64,000 nt of DNA. Source: Prostheceraeus crozeri. Lineage: Eukaryota > Platyhelminthes > Polycladida > Euryleptidae. The notes under the pieces are model-generated. The model had not been told where the DNA came from. It searched no databases and saw only the letters and a list, made by a program, of their open reading frames with translations. How positions within the stretch are numbered: the first letter of the stretch is position 1; every line of letters begins with the position of its first letter. The translations under genes and the position numbers were made by a program. The stretch covers positions 248,001-312,000 of the forward strand of contig CAJQUW010012964.1 in NCBI GenBank assembly GCA_907163375.1, written 5' to 3'. Shown piece by piece: positions 47,698-57,760 of this stretch.

Positions 47698-50152
47698 TTA
47701 GCAGTCAGCAAAGTCGCAAACGAATTTTTCATTTGCCGTCTCATATTCGGTGCAAGGAATGTGAGCCCACTCCTCACATTTGCTACATTGGATTCATTGC
47801 TCCCCGCGTTTCGAAGAAGACCATGATTCTTCGCAGTATAAGCACGACCAATCATGTACCTTTGCTTTCTTCTCAACCTTCCTACGCTTCTCGAACGATA
47901 GCGATGAACTGAAAGAATTGCATATTTCCTGTAGTGCAATTGCATAGCATTCAGAACATGATGCAAACTTCGATAACTAAGCTAAGACTTGCGACTTATT
48001 GAAGACATGCACCAATGGTAGGCACAACATATTGCTCTAATAAATTGAGATTGTGCATGATTTAAGATGTCTAAGGATATACATACGTAAGTCGAAGGTG
48101 AAAAAAATAGTTATTAGAAAAATTTTTATTATTATTATCATTAGAAAAAAATTTATTATCTATGTGTCTGGTTCAGGCCTCTGTCTAAATGTTAGACTAA
48201 TAAAGATTGAAAGTTTTCTGTAAACATGTGTCCATGAGAGTATATCAGTAATAAGCATACATGGATCTGAGTAAGAATCTCAAATATCTAAATACAAACC
48301 CCAAGTGGTCCCCTAATTATTTTTTTTCGTAAACTGAACTTACCATCCTCTTCTTGTTTCCTCTGGCTCAACTCATTGATGTAAGTTTTATTTGTCAGAT
48401 GAAATGGTATTAGTTTCCTTTTGATTTCTTTCTTCCTGATCATCTTAGAAGTTGGACATAAGTTCCAAAAGCTGCACTGAGGAAGATCTTGGTTGTCAGA
48501 GGGATCGTTGTCGGCGATCGATGGACTCAGTTCGGGTAGCTGCTCGACATAATCCAAGGGTGGGGTCAGTGTCGATTGTGGTTTTGCTTCATCGACTATA
48601 AGCGCTTCAGCTTCGGTCAGTGTCGATTGTGAGTTTGCTTCATCGACTATAAGCGCTTCAGCTTCGGTCAGTGTCGATTGTGAGTTTGCTTCATCGACTA
48701 GAAGCTCTTCGGCTGGGGTCAGTGTCAACTGTGAGTTTTCTTCATTGACTAGAATCTCTAAAGGAATCTCTTCGGCTTGCGTCAGTGTCGACTGGTCTTT
48801 ATCTACAGGCACATTTTCTTTTTCTGTGATGTTACTTGGAAGGAATGCGTCAGCAGGTATTTTTGACATGTTCAACGGGAAAATACCTGTACGTTTGAAA
48901 GACGAAATCACTACATTTTTTTCAAATGCTTTGTTTGATGTTTTGGTAATCAAATTAAGAAGTTTAATCTTGGACAGTGACCGGCCTCCATTTTCTGGGA
49001 CTAATTGAAGTCCAATAGATCGCCATTCACGCTTCATTGTTGCGAAGATATCCTTATCCAAAGGTTGCAAATACTGAGAAGTGTGTGGGGGTAGACACCA
49101 AACCTCGATATTCTGTGAGTGAAGAGAAACGATAAAGTCATAGTTGAGAGAATGGGTTGAATGTCCATCCAGTAGCAGTAAAACACTTTTCTCTTTGTCT
49201 ATGTCCCCATATCTTCGCTTCGTTTGAATGAACTCAGCAAATTTTCTTCCGAATTCAACCATCAGTTCAGATTTTATCCAACCCTTCTCGCTGCATCGAA
49301 TGTAGCCACCAGGTGGAGCATATTCTGCCCATTTTTTTCTAACAATCTTTCCTTTGAATATTATCAGCATCGGAGAGCGATCTCCATTCGCATTAACGGC
49401 AGTTAACAATGTCGTTTCGCCCTTTTCCTTGGGAGTGATTTGAAAAACATGGCCTGTAGCACTTGCTAGAACAGCATTGGCTTCGAAATGGTCTTGTAAT
49501 CGCGTCTCATCCGCGTATATATGTACTTTGGATCATTTAAGATTTCTTTCTCAATCTTAAAGATATAAGATAATCTTAAAGATTAAAGAAAAGCGGATAA
49601 ATCATCAAAGAACTTCGTCACTAGAGGCCGGTTCATCCCGCTTGCCCAAAACGTCGAAAGAATTTCAGGCTTTCTGGTTGAAATTGATGGGTTTCTGGAC
49701 AGAAAACCGCACAGCCATTCGTATCCCGCCGACTTTTTACTCTCGTTAAATGGAGCTAATACTTGATTAGCCTTAGCATAGTCGTAAGCAAGCTTACACA
49801 CCACAGATTTAGAAAGACTAAACCCTTGCTTTGCTAACTTTATTATCAATTCTTTAAATTCGGATTCTATTTCTTTGCTAAACACTGGTTTTCTTCCTGA
49901 TGACGAGGTAATCGACTTTGTCTTCCCACTTATTCTATCTCGCAATGTAGTTCTCGGAACATTCCATCGACTTGTTATCATACGAACAGATGAAGCGTCA
50001 ACCTCGGTTCGAGTATTGTAATAACTTTCTAAGGCTCTTTCCATATCTTTCGGATCCCACTTGTTTAACTTAGATGCCTTACAGCTACTCGTTCTGGCCA
50101 TCTTCTTCTTTTGTAGACGATTTGATTTTGATTTTCGTCCAGGTGAAAACAT
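47698..50152 (-). pseudogene. pogo-like transposase, nearly intact, with C-terminal zinc finger
   Basis: Part one (50152-49583, 189 residues) has a basic start, a psq-type helix-turn-helix (KWDPKDMERALESYY to NVPRTTLRDRISGK, about 30-75) and a CENP-B-type second helix domain (to NPSISTRKPE). Part two (49532-48288) has the DDD catalytic core: IYADET, LLLLDGHSTHS and LPPHTSQYLQPLDKD, the pogo/jerky pattern. A TAA at 49583-49585 and a frame change near 49526 split the two; a local copy of TCTTTAAGATT there probably caused this. Part two then has a Gln/Glu-rich repeat tail and a likely donor (GATGGTAAGT, ~48346). A final exon (about 47900 to 47698) reads DWSCLYCEESW, then a TGA in place of a usual Trp (47794-47796), then IQCSKCEEWAHIPC and FVCDFADC: a PHD-like Cys/His cluster known at the end of some pogo-type transposases. 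The start codon choice (50152 or the later Met at MARTSS) is open. Confidence 0.88.
48564..48795 (-). repeat. 51-bp coding minisatellite in the pogo-like transposase
   Basis: The unit boundary GGTCAGTGTCGA-TTGTG recurs at 48564, 48615, 48666 and 48717, exactly 51 bp apart, with a 63-bp unit beyond. It encodes 17-residue repeats of the form LTEAEALIVDEANSQST, acidic and Ser/Thr-rich, between the catalytic core and the zinc-finger exon. The frame is kept across all units. Confidence 0.92.
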
Positions 50153-51317
50153 TTCTACAAAAAATTACTGCATATATATTCCCATCAAAATTAGGCCTAT
50201 CGTATCTATGTTGAAGGTTTGTGGGCCAAATCGCAAATAACTATACTGTACATTTATGCAATTTCTGTATAGAATTGACGGATGATGACCACATGAGATA
50301 ATGGATAAGTCTGATAGCAAAATTGGATACCATTTGAAGTTTTTCAAAAGTTAGGGTAAATTCGCCCGCATAAATCAAGCTGGGCGACTTTATCTAATTG
50401 TTCTTATTCTATAAAACGGTCGACATTTTTTCGCATCAACGAATACTAAATGAAATAATAACTTTCATAGTTTTAATAGAGCTTTGTGATGATGTATTCT
50501 CGTGATATTTACGTTGAAATGTTTCTGACTATCCTTATCAACTGCTAGAGCGAAAGTTAAGCAAAAAACGTCAACTCACTTAGATGATGCGCAACTCACC
50601 GGGATTTTACACACGAAATGAATAAGGCGATCTGTCTGATGAAAAGATGCAGCCAACTTTGATTGGCCGATCGAATAGCAAATAGGAAGCACTAATCTTG
50701 AGGAACACAATCGTGACGGCTGCAAATGTAGCGCTTTCTCACCGTTGGAAAACAGTCTACGTAGGTGGGCGAGTTTCTCCGGTGGGCGACTTTGGAACAA
50801 AATACCCTATATATCCCTACTCTATGGCATCGACTCAAAAAAGTATCTGTATACAGTGAAATTTTTATATCAAAAGATTCAGTTTTCCAGTGGTCCAAAA
50901 AATTATTTGAGCAATTTTAAAAATGTCAAAATTTTGCCAATTGAAATACTACCGAGATGACTCCCGTTGTAAGTAGTATGAAACAAGTTGGATATCAAAA
51001 GGAATGAATATTTGCTAATAATCATCCTAACTAAGCGGAAATAAGCTAATTTGCATGGGAATTTCATGAGGAGCATTATAGTGGAGGTCTTCATGAAAAA
51101 GTCGAGATCTTATTTTGCTTTCTTGGCTGAAACTTCAAGTTTTTAATCCAATTTTCACCGGCATGATTTTATGATTCACTAAACTCATGTTTCATTTCTT
51201 GATACTGCATAGTAATGTGGAACCATTTACATCTTTCAAAGTTGAATGAAGTCATAATTGTTTTTGATTATGTGATTTAGCTCTACCAGTGGCAGGTTGC
51301 TTATGAAATGATCACGC

Positions 51318-52194
51318 TTAACCCTCCCGGCGGTGGGGGGGGGGGCATATTTATGCCCCCCTTTGTATTTTTCGATCTAATTCATGAAATATGAAACGTA
51401 TGATTCTGAAATTTTCAGTAGCTTATTTTTTGTGTATTTTTGACAATTTCCTGTAAAATTATTAAAATTGGATCACAGGAACGACCTTTACATGATCTTT
51501 ATTCAAAAGCACTTTCGAAATTTTATCAAATCAGTGAAATTCTTCAGAAATTTTGTCTATGAATGAATTGTTATTGCTTGGAATCACTCATTACGTATAG
51601 AATAACTTATTTGACTATAAATAACTTTATGCTTATCACGGTTTACCAATTCAAATTTGAAAATAAGCTGCATATACTACTTACAATGATATTGTAAGTA
51701 CTTTATAGAGTAATATTAGTTTTTACATCTTTTGTATTACTGTTATGTATTGAAAATATATTCACATGTATATGTTATGTATTTTCTACATGTAGGCAAT
51801 GTATTTTCTACATGTAGGCATGTATATGTGCTATTTGAAAATAAATATATGGAATACTGTTTTCAAAATTTGTAGAAAAAATGCGTTCTAAACACTATAA
51901 AAGATTTTTTTGTGAGATTATTACAATGCGAAAACCACCATTGTATTCAGAGAACTTGAAAGATGTTTGAGTCAATTTTTGCGATAATCTGATGATAAAA
52001 TTTCGCTAAAAACATAAAAAAAAATTTTTCTGAAAAGAAAACGCATTTTCAAATTTTGAAATGCTATTTATAGCATGAAGACAGTCAAATTAAGTAATGC
52101 AAATGGCACCACTGAAATTAGCATGTCCGAAATGTGTAAGTGCCAGCATTTCATAAAATTCGCACATTTAGTTTAGGATATCCTGGGGAGATCT
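51318..52194 (+). mobile_element. TTAA-inserted element, piggyBac-like left end
   Basis: The family sequence GATCACGCTTAAGAGAACAC is broken after TTAA (51318-51321) by CCCTCCCGGCGGTGGGGG, a typical piggyBac-like start. A GGGGGGCATATTTATGCCCC hairpin follows. The host resumes near 52195 with GAAGATTCTCTTGAGG. The right end is not a clear complement, and the second TTAA appears to have become TTGA, so the element is decayed or one-ended. No coding sequence. Confidence 0.5.
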
Positions 52195-52776
52195 TCTTGA
52201 GAAGATTCTCTTGAGGTTCAGCATGAATGCAATAGCAGGCCATCGAGCTGCCAATTTAACAAACATTAAATCTACAAGGCTGTCATGACACGAACGATCT
52301 GCAAAATAATATCATTTCCTTCTGCTTTATGTTATCATGATCAGTCAATTCCGTTGTAATTTCTTCAAAACTGCACAAATGTGTAGATCTCACATTTTGA
52401 AACAATTCAGACTGTATCTCCCTTGAGTTCATTTAATAAAATCGAAAGTGTATACACATTGGGGATTTAATAAATGCGGAGTTACCACTCTACCTAATAT
52501 ATCTACTCTATGGTGAAATTTATCATATTTTGAGTATGTTTTGTCTGAATTATAGATTTTTGGTGTCATCTATTGTTATTACTCACTCATGAACAGTGAC
52601 AGTTTGACTAAGACACACAAGCTTCCATAAAACACAAACAGTGAAAGCAACTCTGTGATTGGCATCGATTCGACTTAAGGATCAGTTCGGGTCAGGTTAG
52701 GGTTGCATTCAACAATTTCGGTTTCAAATTGGGTTCCCAGGCACCTTCCCAATCGGGATACGATTCTTCTGGGATC

Positions 52777-55106
52777 CATAGAGTAGGGATATATAGGTAG
52801 AGTGTCGACTCACAAAAATATCTGTATACAGTGAACATTTTTATATCAAAGGATTCAGTTTTTTGCGGAGATTACTTTCCTGTGGTCCAAAAAATTATCT
52901 GATCAGTTCTTAAAAAAGTCAAAATTTTGCCAATTCAAATACTACCGAGATGACTACTATATGTAAGTAGTATGCAACAAGTTGGATATTAAGAGGAATG
53001 AATATTTGCTAATAATCATCCCAACTAAGCGGAAATTAAGCTGATTATCAAAGGAATTTCATGATCCCTATTACAATGGAAGTCTTCATGAAAAAATCGC
53101 GATATTATTCGTGCTTTGTTGGCTAAAATTTCATATTTCTAATTCATGAAAGTAATAACAGGTCATCGAGTTGCCAATTTAACAAACATTACCTCTCCAA
53201 GGCTGTCATGACAATCTGTAAAATAATATCATTTCCTGTTTTGCTATCATGATCACTCAATTCCGTTCTAATTTTTTCAGAACTGCATAAATGTGTATAT
53301 CTCACATTTTGAAACAATTCCGATTGTATCTTCCTTGAGTTCCTTTAATAAAATCCAAAGTGTATACACATTGGGTATTTAAGAAATGCGGAGTTACCAC
53401 CAGAGTTGGAAAAGTCGGAATTGGAATTGGAATTGACGATATTGAAATCCACTGGAATTGGAATTGGAATTGACCTTGATAAACCTCAATTCCACTTTTT
53501 CGATAGACCTGTGATAAATCTATTTGTACAAAAATTGAAATGACAGTACTTGGTCCATTGTGTTAACAGCACGCAGAGATAAGAGGGAGATGGATCGACA
53601 GAGAGAGCTTTATTCTATTGTTGAATAAAGGGTGTTAATTGCGGCTTCGATGGGCCTTCAGCCTCTGACTATGTTAATTCAGCGATTATTAAGCAAACAA
53701 TGAAAAGACGATCATCTTTGTTCAATCTGTTATTTAGTTACTTATCAAGGAAGATAATTAATCAAACTGAAACAATTGTTGGATTTATTTCTTGATAGGA
53801 TAAGCACAAAAATTGGAGATTAACTGAATTGTTGTGCACACGAAAAACAATTGGCTTGGAAAGAGGAAAATTTTACGCTGCATTAAAGGGCAGCAACCCT
53901 GTCAGTTCAAATCACAATATAGACAGTGTCAACAAATTTCTCTAATAATTAATGATTCAATTAAAATGGCAATTACATGAAATATTATTCAACTTCCAAT
54001 CACAACAATTAACAATATTAATTTTCAAGACTATAGTTATATACATGTAGATACGATACTCAACGTTAAAAGAAAAACTTTAAACTTACAGTTCACTTCT
54101 TAATGTTTAATTTTACTTCAATTCGATCGGACTCACTTATACCAAAATAATGTCATAAATATCAGTGTCACTTATACCGTCAATCTTCTATCGCGCTCGC
54201 TGATGTGTTGCCGTATGCGCTGCCGTGTTGTTGTTCGCTAGCAGGCAGTTGTTGTTACTTCTGTAGTTACGCTACACCGCGAGAGCCCGGAGTTCTTCTA
54301 ACAGCTACTGAAGATGTCGTATGTGTTGTTGTTGGTAGTTGTTGTTGTGTCAATTTCTCATCGTTTCTAGCTTATACAAATTTTTGAGACTTGACGATAA
54401 ATCCACTTTCTTTTGAAAATTGAAGGAGTTTCCTATAATCTCTGTTCGTTAGCTTTCGACCCGACCACATTTCGTTTTTATCACGGCATTTTTAATCTCC
54501 TTGTTTAACATAGACCATTAATCAGTCTTCATGATATCATTTTTATCATCGTTTTTTCTTTCATCAACCATCACGTTATTCTAACATTGAATTTCTTTCT
54601 TCTGTCAGTTTATAAATAGATTTATTCGCATCTCTTCTCTCTCTCAGCGTTTGATTCTTTGCTGACCGTTAATTTTCTTTTCTTTTTTTCTCGAGAGATA
54701 TTGAATATCTCGTTTACGAAACGAAAAAGGCGTAGGCTGCCCGGCTACATATATACGTACATGTATACAAGAAATATGAACTATGAACATGAAGACGCAC
54801 ATGGGAACGACGCAGGGAACGGCACATGGGAACGACGCAGGGAACGGCACACAGGAACAACGAGGATAGAATAAGAGCACATGGGTTAGATTGAAACGAA
54901 CAAACGTTAGATACATTAACATAATACACTATACGCGTCATGCAATTATCGGAATTGAATCTTATTATGGAATTGGAATTGACTTGAACTGTTTCGACTG
55001 GAATTGGATTTGGAATTGAAATTTCAGCTCTGGAATTGGAATTAAATAATTTCAGTAGAATTTTTCCAGCTCTGGTTGCCACCCTACCTAACATACTTAC
55101 TTTATG
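52777..55106 (+). mobile_element. CATAGAG-family hAT-like element split by the short GGAATT element
   Basis: It starts CATAGAGTAGGGATATATAG and ends ACATACTTACTTTATG. Flanks CTGGGATC (52769-52776) and CCTGGATC (55107-55114) agree at six of eight bases. The interior is parallel to that of the neighbouring element, with a deletion near 53150. The short hAT-like element 53401-55074 is inserted just before the right tip. Confidence 0.75.
53401..55074. mobile_element. hAT-like non-autonomous element, short copy
   Basis: It has the same ends (CAGAGTTGGAAAA and TTTTTCCAGCTCTG) and GGAATT subterminal arrays as 4687-8540. It is flanked by GTTACCAC (53393-53400) and GTTGCCAC (55075-55082), one change in eight. 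At 1674 bp it lacks the ~800-bp inner stretch and the Tc1, and it provides the empty site for that Tc1. A local doubling of CACATGGGAACGACGCAGGG (about 54799-54850) is present here but single in the long copy. No transposase. Confidence 0.9.
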
Positions 55107-55206
55107 CCTGGATCTTTCTGGGTCTGTTCGGAATAGTTTCTCCGGGACCACTACACATTTTCTAAGCACACACACATAGTTGAATCCATAGACCTCGGAT
55201 TACATT

Positions 55207-55247
55207 CATGGAGTAGGTATCCCTAATCTACATATCCCTTCTCTATG
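55207..55247. mobile_element. Stripped 41-bp CATAGAG-family copy
   Basis: CATGGAGTAGGTATCCCTAA is followed by TCTACATATCCCTTCTCTAT and G; only the tips are left. Flanks ATTACATT (55199-55206) and ATTGCATT (55248-55255) agree at seven of eight. With 46075-46108 this is the second bare-tips copy in the window. Confidence 0.75.
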
Positions 55248-55255
55248 ATTGCATT

Positions 55256-56547
55256 ATTAGGGAGTTCCTAATCACAGACATCGAACATTAATCATTAAGA
55301 CCTAGTTGTTGTTGTTCGATGTCTATGGTCCTAATAATGTAGTCCGATGTTTATGGTTGAATCCATATTGAACAAAATGCATGACATTGATAATTTATTG
55401 AACGAATGCAGTTCTCCTGCTCCGTTGTATGTCTTATAATTGCGTTGCACAGAGGTCATGGCACACTTGAAATTACTTCTCCAATCCATTCTATTGCAAA
55501 TTTCATTTTAACTGCATTTATTTGATCATTTTATTTTCTAAATAAGCCTCACTTTGCTCACTTGATGCCGTGGTGATGAATCAATAAACATTGCGTAGTT
55601 GTTCGACACAAATTCAAGTGCTTCAAGATCTGTTGATTTTTGTCGTACATTATACAATGCCATCTTCCGGCTAATAATCATATACAGCTGGTACTAATTT
55701 CAGTCATTCTTTCTTTATTGTAATTTGTTTGTCTGTGCTAAACTAATATATATTAGCTTGAAGCTGTGGCTATTCAAGTTTAACATGCAAGCAGGCGCAC
55801 GTGTTTACATGACAGCTTCAGACAGTTTCCTGTTAACCCAGCATCTATTGTCTGCCCCTATTGTCCTTGCTATGATACGCCATGATAAATACGATAATTT
55901 CATAAGTAGAAAATGCTTATCTTTTATTCCTACACCGCATTGAAATTAGCATGCATCACACCATGTCATCACAATGTCTACATAAGTACAAATCATAGGG
56001 TATTTCTAATCTGATGACACAGCTTTACGCTGACTTGCTTTTTTGTTTTAGGCAGTAGCCGGCCATGCAGTTCTTAACATGGCTGCATTATTTATCGTCA
56101 AGTTTCTTGCGCCATAGTAATGCATGTGGTCATATACATGTTCGAATGATATTATGTTTGTTTTGAATAGCTCCGGCAAAAGTTGTTTTGATGTCAACGT
56201 ATGAGAATTACGCCTACCAGTGACTCTCGAAATTGATGGCTAGTCAAATCTGTTCCCGATTTTTCTACTGCGGATGTTTGGCCTAATCCATATTTAATAT
56301 TTATTTTTCATTTCATATTTGATGTTGCATTTTTAAAATCAGAATCATGTGATTGCTACCATTCTGTAGGTAGATGTCTACACCCTACACCGGAATGCCC
56401 ATAATATGTTGAAGGTATCATGACAAATACAATGTTGCACTTAACTGTCATTGATTAAATCAAGACAAAACTATGAACATGTGTACTGCATTTGTACTTA
56501 CTGCAAAACAGTAATGGTGGAAGTAAAGAACATGCAGGACATCGATA
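55256..56547. other. No gene recognised
   Basis: An imperfect inverted pair around 55277-55345 (ACATCGAACA against TGTTCGATGT) is the only structure noted. Frames are short. Confidence 0.5.
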
Positions 56548-57088
56548 TTAAAATACAAAATATTCAGTGAGTCGATGACGAATAATACCACCAATGACAG
56601 CAGTAGCACTCCTTGCCCTTAAAGGCGTACCGGTCGGTACCTGAGATCAAATTGTCAATCATCTCTTGCAGTCAATACCCGCTCCTCTGAGTATGTTGTC
56701 TTTAGTTCAGCAAGATTTTCGATGGGAGTCTGTTTGAAGATTTTTCCTTTCAACTAATCCCATACGTTTACTTAATGGGACTTACGTGCTCAACGGCAAT
56801 CCGGTGAGCTTTCTGACCAGTCAGTTTTCCGGGTTCCCCTCCACCTCTGAAATCTTTACACCTACGACGAACGGTGTGCAAGAGTATAGTCATATAGGAA
56901 AGTGTGGCTTCCTGGAGTGCTTGGAACACTGAAAAAATCCTGTAGTGTACTGATGTATTATGACGCCGGTACATTTCTGTATGAAGCAATGGGTTTTCAT
57001 TTACTTCGATCACCATACCAAATAACACCACCAAACAAGGATATATCCAGCATGGTCTGAATACTCTATCGGGAGTTCCGGAACTCAT
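56548..57088 (-). CDS. Candidate two-exon gene end, unknown protein
   Basis: Exon one (57088-56786) is open for 101 codons from an ATG in GAGAATGAG context, or is a later exon read from upstream. It ends between codons at GAGCAC before a GTAAGT donor. Exon two (56640-56548) follows a TTTGATCTCAG acceptor and reads VPTGTPLRARSATAVIG to a TAA after 30 codons. The product would have a hydrophobic stretch WIYPCLVVLFGMVIEV (about 13-28), then SYMTILLHTVRRRCKDF, and a Gly/Arg-rich tail. It could be a membrane protein fragment. I do not recognise a family. Confidence 0.3.
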
Positions 57089-57760
57089 TCTCTCTACTAA
57101 ATACTTCTAATGATTGTATCTCGGTAGGCACTTGATGAATGTGAAGCTATGCGATGAATAAAACTAACTAAACAGAATATGACACTTCTACATTAAAGAA
57201 ATAATTAAATAGCATATTAAAGAACTGCGTTGTGTACTTTTCTTTACTGCACAGAATCTTGTAAGCGTTTGTTTATAATGCACCACCATTATACTGAATC
57301 GCAATATGATATAAGGCAGGGGGCCTGAAGCCATAGCATATTGCGGCTCTGGAATCGTAATTCTAGCATCATTGTGTCAAGGTTATCTATGATTGAACCA
57401 CAATGTGCTAGACCGGCATGCTGCGGCTCAATATTTTGGCATCAGAAGATGTATGAAACTTAACAGAAGGGATGATATTGTAAAACTTCTATGTTTACAA
57501 GTTGATAAGCTCCATTAGGCAATTTTGTTTCCTGCATAAGCAGGGAACTATTTTCCTGGATGGAAATTATGAACCTGGTGCAGACTTCTGAGATATTAGT
57601 CATGCACTACAATAATAATTTTTACAATCTCGAAATCGAGCTTCTAATAATTAATCAGGCACAGCGCGATTGTATTTGATGTTTTGTGCCCAAATGTTCG
57701 TGTACGAACTGTACTGCCGGATGATGTCAGAACACCTCTGAGTAAAGAACAGTAAATACA
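57089..57760. other. No gene recognised
   Basis: Nothing supportable between the candidate gene and the retroelement pseudogene. Confidence 0.5.

Larger units (their letters stand above)
46984..50807 (-). mobile_element. pogo-like DNA transposon
   Basis: The ends are GGGTATTTTGTTACAAAGTC and complement GGGTATTTTGTTCCAAAGTC, followed by GCCCAC on both sides. TA flanks are at 46982-46983 and 50808-50809. Removing the element and one TA restores the family sequence CTCTACCTATATATCCC of the host element, so the borders are secure. Length 3824 bp. GTCGCCCA words recur within 350 bp of each end (for example 47216, 47245 and 50365-50390), likely transposase-binding repeats. It carries one transposase gene on the minus strand. 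Confidence 0.93.
46161..50826 (-). mobile_element. CATAGAG-family hAT-like element inserted in its relative
   Basis: It starts CATAGAGTAGGTATGTTAGG and ends TATATCCCTACTCTATG. Flanks GTGTCGAC (46153-46160) and GCATCGAC (50827-50834) agree at six of eight bases; the duplicated octamer belongs to the terminal block of the host copy. It lies in opposite orientation to its host, so the two form a large imperfect palindrome. It is itself split by the pogo-like transposon. Without that it is 840 bp. Confidence 0.8.
46128..52512 (+). mobile_element. CATAGAG-family hAT-like element holding two insertions
   Basis: The left tip is 46128-46160 (CATAGAGTAGGTATATATAG then GTAGAGTGTCGAC). The rest resumes at about 50835 (TCAAAAAAGTATCTG) after insertion of the element 46161-50826. 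The right tip is CTACCTAATATATCTACTCT then ATG at 52512. Flanks are GTGAAAAT (46120-46127) and GTGAAATT (52513-52520), seven of eight matching. A TTAA-flanked sequence (51318-~52194) interrupts the right half. Without insertions it is about 840 bp and non-coding. Confidence 0.8.

Noticed and set aside
53401-53470. GGAATT runs as satellite or telomere-type repeat
   Set aside because: They are short, interrupted and tied to the tips of two hAT-like copies with target duplications.
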